Assembly: GCA_027307405.1 (NCBI GenBank)
Contig: DAHUXA010000016.1
Coordinates: forward strand, 1 to 38,481
Source of the DNA: Hyphomicrobiales bacterium
GTDB lineage: Bacteria > Pseudomonadota > Alphaproteobacteria > Rhizobiales > Xanthobacteraceae
DNA length: 38,481 nucleotides
Direction: 5' to 3'
Position 1 is the stretch's first letter; every line of letters starts with the position of its first letter. Shown in pieces: positions 33,927 through 38,481 of the stretch. Position numbers and translations under genes: made by a program. The notes beneath the pieces were generated by a model, which did no database searches, was not told the origin of the DNA, and saw only the letters and a list, made by a program, of their open reading frames with translations.

Positions 33927-34217
33927 GTGAATTACAAACTAGCAAAAGAATTGAAGGATATGGGGCTTGCTCAAGGCGGCAAAGGCTCTTGGACCTTCCC
34001 TCCCGACAATCTTGTAACTCGTCATTCAGATAGGGTGTATGTGCCCACCCTCGAAGAACTTATAGAGGCGTGTGGGGAGAGATTTAGTGGCCTCACAGTA
34101 GATTGGGGAGTCAAAGACTGGACGGCACACGATACCAAAGACGCAAACGTTGGCGGTTGTGGCTCAACTCCCACCGAAGCAGTGGCCAAACTTTGGCTCG
34201 CACTAAACAAAAAATAA
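33927..34217 (+). CDS. Small hypothetical protein typical of accessory DNA
   Basis: 96 residues from GTG 33927. It opens NYKLAKELKDMGL and has the pattern PTLEELIEACGERF followed by a C-terminal STPTEAVAKLWLALNKK. I know this pattern from short hypothetical proteins on phages, plasmids and islands, with no assigned function. Codons and GC look lower than in neighbouring genes, pointing to horizontal origin. The start codon is uncertain: GAAGGG directly abuts it, and ATG 33960 is an alternative. An inverted repeat (GGCGGC/GCCGCC) follows within 20 bp. Confidence 0.6.
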   Translation: MNYKLAKELKDMGLAQGGKGSWTFPPDNLVTRHSDRVYVPTLEELIEACGERFSGLTVDWGVKDWTAHDTKDANVGGCGSTPTEAVAKLWLALNKK

Positions 34218-34383
34218 ACGGGCGGCATTCGCGCCGCCACGGAGTTCATCCGACGTCCGGTAAGTGCCAATCGCGGACATTCGCAGGAATGAAAACTGTT
34301 TAGCGCAACCGCGAACCTAGGGCAGGCAATGGCGGAATTCAAAGCGGTCAGCCGGAGCTTGAAGAGGCTTACAATCCGATTGG

Positions 34384-34617
34384 CTATCGGCCGATCGACG
34401 ACGGTTCTCGACTGCAGTGCTCGAGTACAAATAGGCGGACCGCCGAGGATAGATTATTGTGTTCACGCGTCGCGTCGATCTTTGCGACCAACGCCGACAG
34501 CGTCGCTCGTTGAGCAAGCGCGATGTCCTTCAGGTGACTCCAGAAGGCATCTTCAAGACTAATGCTAGTCTTGTGTCCGCCAATGACGACGGAACGTTTG
34601 ACGACCGAGGATTTCAT
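34384..34617 (-). CDS. Ribbon-helix-helix domain protein (RHH_4)
   Basis: 77 residues. The N-terminal VVKRSVVIGGHKTSISLEDA would form the DNA-contacting beta-strand and first helix, followed by FWSHLKDIALAQRATLSALV, the characteristic RHH_4 core. GGGGAG precedes the ATG. These proteins usually act as small dimeric DNA-binding regulators; alphaproteobacterial chromosomes often carry several. No obvious target is next to it. The 286 bp between this start and the tRNA hold no gene that can be supported. Confidence 0.85.
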   Translation of the reverse strand: MKSSVVKRSVVIGGHKTSISLEDAFWSHLKDIALAQRATLSALVAKIDATREHNNLSSAVRLFVLEHCSREPSSIGR

Positions 34618-34903
34618 CGGGGCTCCCCATAACCCCCCTTGAGGGCGTCCCCCGCCCCTTGGTCTAGTTATGGTAAATAAATTCGAAACCGCGATGCAGT
34701 AGTAAAATACCGTTGGGCCCTAATTCCTAACACATGGTTAACGACACGGTCTTCGCGCTCCAGCCGGCGGAGACATGACACGCTCTAAGAGCGATGTCGG
34801 CACCCCGGAAGCTGAGGGGCGAGCCATTCCCGTTTTTCCCTGGATTTTTTTGCCTGAGGCTTTTGCTTAGTCTTAGGCCGCTGACCTAACTGCTTGATCT
34901 GAT

Positions 34904-34989
34904 TGGTGCGGACGGAGGGACTCGAACCCTCACGGGAAATCTCCCAAGGGATTTTAAGTCCCTTGCGTCTACCATTCCGCCACGTCCGC
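34904..34989 (-). tRNA. tRNA-Leu (TAA)
   Basis: A complete class II tRNA on the minus strand: acceptor GCGGACG pairing with CGTCCGC, D arm GCG/CGC, anticodon stem AGGGA/TCCCT with loop CTTAAAA (anticodon TAA), long variable arm (GGGA/TCCC), and T arm GAGGG-TTCGAGT-CCCTC. The 3' CCA is encoded (34904-34906). It reads UUA and UUG leucine codons. The 3' end points toward the accessory patch at 33850-34620, a common position for island integration. Confidence 0.96.
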
Positions 34990-35000
34990 GTGGCATCTCA

Positions 35001-35028
35001 CTCACCGCGCCGGCGCGCGGCGGGTGAG
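35001..35028. terminator. GC-rich hairpin between cupin gene and tRNA-Leu
   Basis: CTCACC-GCGCCG pairs with CGGCG-GGTGAG (11 bp with one bulged base, loop GCGCG). No T run follows on either strand, so it is at best a weak or factor-dependent terminator for the cupin transcript, or an upstream feature of the tRNA. Confidence 0.35.
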
Positions 35029-35049
35029 CCCACGCGGCGGCGCGTCAAA

Positions 35050-35505
35050 CTAATTCGATAACACGTGGCCCCAAGCCGACTGCCAATCCTTACCGACGGC
35101 GTCGGTCACTTTGCCGTCCTTCTCGAAGAATTTGTTGGGCACCTGGAAGATCGCGATCATGGTGCCGCCCTTCGGGCACCATGCTTCGTGCCGACTACCC
35201 GCTGGGCGCCAGACGAATTCGCCGGGGCCCACTTCCAGGCCGGCATCGGGACCTTCCTTGTCCACCAATGATCCTTCCAGCACATAGGTCTGTTCGATAA
35301 GGACGTGCTCGTGATCAGGCAAGGCCGCGCCCGGCTCCATCTTGATTAGCACGGTCGCAAGGCCGCTCTTGGGATCGAACAGCAAAGTCTTGGTCTGACA
35401 GCCGGGAAACCGCATCTTTTCCCACGGCATATCCTGCGGGCGAACGTGATGCGAGCGCATGTCGTCGACCGGCTTGGCATTCTGGGTATTTGGCTTGACG
35501 TTCAT
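35050..35505 (-). CDS. ChrR-like cupin domain protein
   Basis: 151 residues, one cupin barrel (about 45-135). Likely metal ligands are His65, His67 and Glu71 (PDHEHVLIEQTYVLEG) and His106 (GSRHEAW). This resembles the cupin part of ChrR anti-sigma factors and small metal-dependent dioxygenase-like proteins. No sigma-binding zinc finger is present, so anti-sigma function is unlikely. GGGGAG precedes the ATG. It follows the TctC-type gene by 53 bp on the same strand. The substrate is unknown. Confidence 0.85.
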   Translation of the reverse strand: MNVKPNTQNAKPVDDMRSHHVRPQDMPWEKMRFPGCQTKTLLFDPKSGLATVLIKMEPGAALPDHEHVLIEQTYVLEGSLVDKEGPDAGLEVGPGEFVWRPAGSRHEAWCPKGGTMIAIFQVPNKFFEKDGKVTDAVGKDWQSAWGHVLSN

Positions 35506-35558
35506 TGTGTGCTCCCCGGCAGGGCATTTTCTGTGGCGAATGATACACCGAAAAGCGA

Positions 35559-36545
35559 TCAGTTGCTCAATTTGATATTCGCCTGCTCGACGATTTTTCC
35601 GAACTTAGTGCGTTCTGAGTCAACGAAAGCTTTGAACTCGGCAACTTTCATCGGCTTCGGCACGATGCCTTGGGGCAACAGCTTGTCGGATATGGCCGGG
35701 TCCTTGAGTGCAGTATTTACGATGCCGTTGAGACGTTCGACGACCTCAGGCGGCGTGCCGGCTGTACCGAACATGGCGAACCAGTTGAGCAGCTCGTAAC
35801 CCGCAAGGCCAGGTGCGCCTTCGCTCAGCGGCGCGACATCGGGCAGTTGCGGCATGCGCTCGCGTGACGTGACCGCCACCGCGCGTAGATTGCCTGCCTG
35901 AATCAGCGGCAGTGCCGCAGCGAGACTCGAGAAACTCATGGTGACGGCGCCGGTCGCGACATCCGTCACCGCGGGCGCCGAACCACGATAGGGCACATGC
36001 AGAACCTGGATCCCCGCCATGGTATTCATCAATTCACCGGCCAGCTGTTGCGGATTGCCGATACCGGAGGAAGAAAATGACAGCTTGCCGGGGTTGGCCC
36101 TGGCGTAATCGATCAGCTCTTTCGGATTGTGGACGGGTGTCGTCGCGGCGACGACGACCACGCACGGGACGATGCCGATCAGTGCGATAGGCACGAGCTC
36201 TTTTGCCGGATCGTAGGACATCCGTTCCTTGAACAGGAAATGATTGATCGCAACTTCGCCCGAAGCGCACGCCAGCAGCGTATAACCGTCGGGCTGCGCT
36301 TTCGCGACCGCGCCAGTTGCCAGCATCGCGCTCGCGCCCGTGCGGTTCTCAATGATGATCGGCTGGCCAAGCGCCGATTTCAACGGCTCCTGCAACAGTC
36401 GCGCAACGATATCGACGCCGCCGCCCGCTGCGTAACCGACGAGAATATGGATCGGCTGGTTCGCATAGTTCGACTGTGCTCCTGCTTTGGGCACACCGGC
36501 GGCAAGCGCGGCAGCGCCAGCTAGCAGATGGCGTCGCGTTAGCAT
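35559..36545 (-). CDS. Bug/TctC-type periplasmic solute-binding protein
   Basis: 328 residues from ATG 36545, with GGAGGA just upstream. The signal MLTRRHLLAGAAALAAG with twin Arg and cleavage near AQS suggests Tat or Sec export. The mature protein matches the Bug family that binds carboxylates or other small acids for tripartite tricarboxylate transporters: IHILVGYAAGGGVDIVAR, VENRTGASAML-like and VPYRGSAPAVTDVATG. No TctA/TctB membrane genes are nearby, as is usual for orphan Bug proteins. A palindromic repeat separates it from gpt. Confidence 0.92.
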   Translation of the reverse strand: MLTRRHLLAGAAALAAGVPKAGAQSNYANQPIHILVGYAAGGGVDIVARLLQEPLKSALGQPIIIENRTGASAMLATGAVAKAQPDGYTLLACASGEVAINHFLFKERMSYDPAKELVPIALIGIVPCVVVVAATTPVHNPKELIDYARANPGKLSFSSSGIGNPQQLAGELMNTMAGIQVLHVPYRGSAPAVTDVATGAVTMSFSSLAAALPLIQAGNLRAVAVTSRERMPQLPDVAPLSEGAPGLAGYELLNWFAMFGTAGTPPEVVERLNGIVNTALKDPAISDKLLPQGIVPKPMKVAEFKAFVDSERTKFGKIVEQANIKLSN

Positions 36546-36581
36546 TGTGCTTCCTCCACGTTTTTTGTCATTTTTCATTTT

Positions 36582-36629
36582 GAGCATGACCTTATTCGAA
36601 ACCGGTTCCCACGTTTCGGGGTCATGCTC
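36582..36629. repeat. 48-bp dispersed palindromic repeat
   Basis: Terminal inverted repeats GAGCATGACC and GGTCATGCTC (10 bp) enclose a second inverted pair CGAAAC/GTTTCG around the core GTGGGAACCG (minus strand), so the whole element can fold as one long hairpin. One edge lies in the TAG stop of gpt. A degenerate copy sits at 29381. The pattern fits intergenic palindromes scattered in Rhizobiales genomes. Confidence 0.8.
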
Positions 36630-37150
36630 TAGTCCCCGCCTTCGCGGATCGGCGGCTGGAATGCAAGACCGGTGTCCCACGGGAAATAGATCCAGGTGTC
36701 CTGCGAGACCTCGGTGATGAAGGTGTCGACCAACGGCCGTCCCATTGGCTTAGCGTAGACGGTAGCGAAATGCGCGTCCGGCAACAGATCGCGCACTACG
36801 CGTGCGGTCTTGCCGGTATCAACGAGATCGTCGACGATCAGCACCCGTTTGCCGTTCGCATGCAGTACGGCCACCTCAGGCGCAATGCCTTTGAGTACCG
36901 AGAGATCGCCTTGATTTTTGTATTCCCGATAGCTCACCACGCATACGGTTTCGATCATCCGCACATTGAGTTCGCGCGCGACGATCGCCGCCGGCACCAG
37001 CCCTCCACGCGTGATGCAGACGATCGCTTCGAACGGACCCGCCTCATGCAAGCGCCAAGCGAGCGCACGCGAGTCGCGATGAAACTGATCCCAGGAGACG
37101 GGAAAGATTTTTTCCGGGCGTGGCGCCTTGTCAACCTCTGGTTTCGCCAT
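36629..37150 (-). CDS. gpt: Xanthine phosphoribosyltransferase
   Basis: 173 residues, close to Gpt/XGPRT of enterobacteria in length and motifs. The PRPP loop [13 protein letters not shown] (residues 103-115) and ITRGGLVPA (46-54) are intact, as is the C-terminal aromatic WIYFPWD. It salvages xanthine (and guanine) to the nucleotide. Its ATG follows the CinA stop by 8 bp, so the two genes are one unit. Its TAG stop is part of the edge of the palindromic repeat, whose insertion may have set the present C-terminus. Confidence 0.93.
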   Translation of the reverse strand: MAKPEVDKAPRPEKIFPVSWDQFHRDSRALAWRLHEAGPFEAIVCITRGGLVPAAIVARELNVRMIETVCVVSYREYKNQGDLSVLKGIAPEVAVLHANGKRVLIVDDLVDTGKTARVVRDLLPDAHFATVYAKPMGRPLVDTFITEVSQDTWIYFPWDTGLAFQPPIREGGD

Positions 37151-37158
37151 CGTAAGCC

Positions 37159-37923
37159 CTAGCGCACCGCCGACAACTGCGCTTTTACTTTTTCCAGCAT
37201 GCCTTCTATCTCGGCCTTCACAACTGCCAGCTTCTCCGCGTCACGCGAGCGAACAACAATGTTGGTGTTGGGCCCGTGCTTCTCGTCAATGAACGGATAG
37301 CTGCCGATGATGGCCTCGGGATGCGCTTTGGCGATGGCGCCGAGCTCCGTGCCGACATCGCCTTCTTTGGCGTCGGCACGGATCGTCTCCGACAGCAATT
37401 TGGTGCCAGTTTTGAGTTTTGGCGCAACCTCGTCGAGCATCGCCTGCATCACTGCCGGAATGCCAGCCATCGTGATGACATTGCCCATCCAGAAACCAGG
37501 TGCGCCAGACACCTTATTTGCGACGAGCGCGGCACCGCGCGGGATGCGTGCCATGCGCAGACGCGCCTCGTTGAGTTCGCCGCCCGTCTTCGCCAGCCGT
37601 TCCTTCAGGATCGCCATCGCCTCGGGATGAAACTCCAACGCGACACCGAAGGCCTCCGCCACGCAATCTGCGGTGATATCGTCGTGGGTCGGCCCAATAC
37701 CGCCGGTGGTGAACACATACGTGTATTTCGTGCGCAGGCTGTTGAGCGCATCCACGATTGCGGCGGCATCATCGGAAACCACTCGTACCTCTTTCAAGTC
37801 GATACCGATGGCGGTGAGATAGTCGGCAATGTAGCCGATGTTCTTGTCCTTGGTGCGGCCCGACAAGATTTCGTCGCCGATCACCAGCACGGCAGCGGTG
37901 ACGATGTCGGGCTTGGCGCTCAT
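37159..37923 (-). CDS. Stand-alone CinA N-terminal / MoCF-like protein
   Basis: 254 residues from ATG 37923, which follows AAAGGAC; the TTG at 37941 is less likely. It has the molybdopterin-binding-type domain of CinA (COG1058): [19 protein letters not shown] at the start and [14 protein letters not shown] near residue 73. The PncC-like amidase half of full-length CinA is absent. Related proteins are nucleotide pyrophosphatases (ADP-ribose), but the activity here is unproven. It is 8 bp upstream of gpt, and divergent from the ATP-grasp gene. Confidence 0.88.
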   Translation of the reverse strand: MSAKPDIVTAAVLVIGDEILSGRTKDKNIGYIADYLTAIGIDLKEVRVVSDDAAAIVDALNSLRTKYTYVFTTGGIGPTHDDITADCVAEAFGVALEFHPEAMAILKERLAKTGGELNEARLRMARIPRGAALVANKVSGAPGFWMGNVITMAGIPAVMQAMLDEVAPKLKTGTKLLSETIRADAKEGDVGTELGAIAKAHPEAIIGSYPFIDEKHGPNTNIVVRSRDAEKLAVVKAEIEGMLEKVKAQLSAVR

Positions 37924-38157
37924 AGCGTTGTCCTTTGGCAATGCAGAGACGTAGCGTGGCCTCGATACCTGCTCAAGCCGCGCCCTGTCGTGGCCGCTTA
38001 TTTATTGGGCAGTGGCTGCGTCAGTGCCGCAGTTGCGGCCATAACCTCCCGTTTTCGCTATACTTTTGATTGGCCTGAAGCTTGCAAAGCGCATCTGTGG
38101 AAAGCTGCGAACGAGGCTGGAACACGGTTGCGTAACCGGCGAGTTGGGGGTCCCTGG

Positions 38158-38481
38158 ATGATTGCCGCCTTCGATGAAATGAAGGGCCACAATGGCGGTG
38201 TGCGCCCGGCCTATAGCGAGTTGGCGCGCTGGCTCCTCGAGGTGCCGACCGACGTGCTCGCCTATCGGCGGCGCGAAGCCGAGCTGATCTTCCGTCGCAT
38301 CGGCATCACCTTCGCAATTTATGGCGAAGCCGACGCGCAGGAACGGCTGATTCCGTTCGACGTCATTCCGCGCATCATGTCGGCCAGCGAATGGCGGTTT
38401 CTGGAAAAAGGTCTCACCCAACGCGTCAATGCGCTCAACGCGTTCATCAAGGATATCTATGGTGCGCGCGACATTCTGCAC
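38158..38481 (+). CDS. Circularly permuted ATP-grasp protein, 3' partial
   Basis: The first 108 codons run off the window end. From ATG 38158 the protein reads FDEMKG, then GGVRPAYSELARWLLEV, RRREAELIFRRIGITFAIYG, LIPFDVIPRIM, EWRFLEKGLTQRVNALNAFI and IYGARDIL, the opening of the circularly permuted type 2 ATP-grasp family. These proteins are usually followed by an alpha-E domain protein and a transglutaminase-like protease, expected just outside the window. The frame is open further upstream, but this ATG matches family starts. Biochemical role unknown; a peptide-ligase activity is usually supposed. Confidence 0.92.
   Translation, partial: MIAAFDEMKGHNGGVRPAYSELARWLLEVPTDVLAYRRREAELIFRRIGITFAIYGEADAQERLIPFDVIPRIMSASEWRFLEKGLTQRVNALNAFIKDIYGARDILH

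Noticed and set aside
34618-34903. Possible att duplication of the tRNA-Leu 3' end
   Set aside because: I looked for a second copy of the T-arm and acceptor sequence in the accessory patch and found none.
35050-35505. Anti-sigma factor (ChrR) function for the cupin protein
   Set aside because: The N-terminal zinc-binding anti-sigma domain is absent and no sigma factor gene is adjacent.
38002-38481. Open frame of 159 codons on the minus strand at the window end
   Set aside because: It is the antisense of the circularly permuted ATP-grasp gene, whose plus-strand translation matches the family motif by motif.

Overview
The window is chromosomal DNA of an alphaproteobacterium, most likely order Hyphomicrobiales (Rhizobiales), near Bradyrhizobium/Rhodopseudomonas/Xanthobacteraceae. 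The basis is the GC-rich codon use and several families and neighbourhoods typical of that group: Hpt next to DUF2336, folE-hisI facing a NifU-like scaffold and then yidD-thrS, cysE-DUF3126, PAS_5-PilZ-LapG-like peptidase, and a zf-CHCC protein followed by an FAD monooxygenase. Assignments rest on motifs and remembered family patterns; no database was searched.

Layout. 1-2891: an Hpt phosphotransfer protein (cut at its 5' end), a DUF2336 protein and a lytic transglycosylase without a signal peptide. 3043-4495: a MaoC hydratase and CitE-type CoA ester lyase pair. 4499-10309: hisI and folE on the minus strand, a NifU-like scaffold with missing ligands, a secreted ClpP-fold protein, yidD and thrS. 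10314-15699: a minus-strand cluster that reads, in transcription order, a triple-repeat secreted protein, otsB, a GH15 trehalase-like enzyme, otsA and a small cytochrome c; the three trehalose genes overlap end to end. 15817-18934: nitroreductase, patatin phospholipase, CBS-pair protein and rhomboid protease.

19007-21644 holds a possible structured RNA with a strong terminator, a PAS_5 protein, a tandem PilZ protein and a LapG-like cysteine peptidase. The last three suggest a cyclic-di-GMP surface-attachment module, and the intergenic DNA there carries nested palindromes and an AT-rich repeat block. 22186-27765: an AhpD-like protein, gamma carbonic anhydrase, two conserved membrane proteins, and a minus-strand operon of a large unknown membrane protein, an alpha/beta hydrolase, cysE and a duplicated DUF3126. 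27902-30457: zf-CHCC protein, FAD monooxygenase and a stand-alone MetE catalytic domain. 30471-33279: a copper locus (csoR and a P-type ATPase diverging from one palindromic operator) and a 53-residue membrane protein missed by ordinary ORF cut-offs.

33363-34989 is a small, less GC-rich accessory patch beside a tRNA-Leu(TAA) gene. 35050-37923: cupin, Bug/TctC binding protein, xanthine phosphoribosyltransferase and a stand-alone CinA N-terminal domain. The window ends inside a circularly permuted ATP-grasp gene. No CRISPR array, rRNA, intact insertion sequence or clear defence system was seen. The best leads for undescribed biology are the PAS_5/PilZ/LapG-like module with its operator-like DNA, the putative RNA at about 19007-19265, the secreted ClpP-fold protein, and the stop-codon-abutting palindromic repeats.
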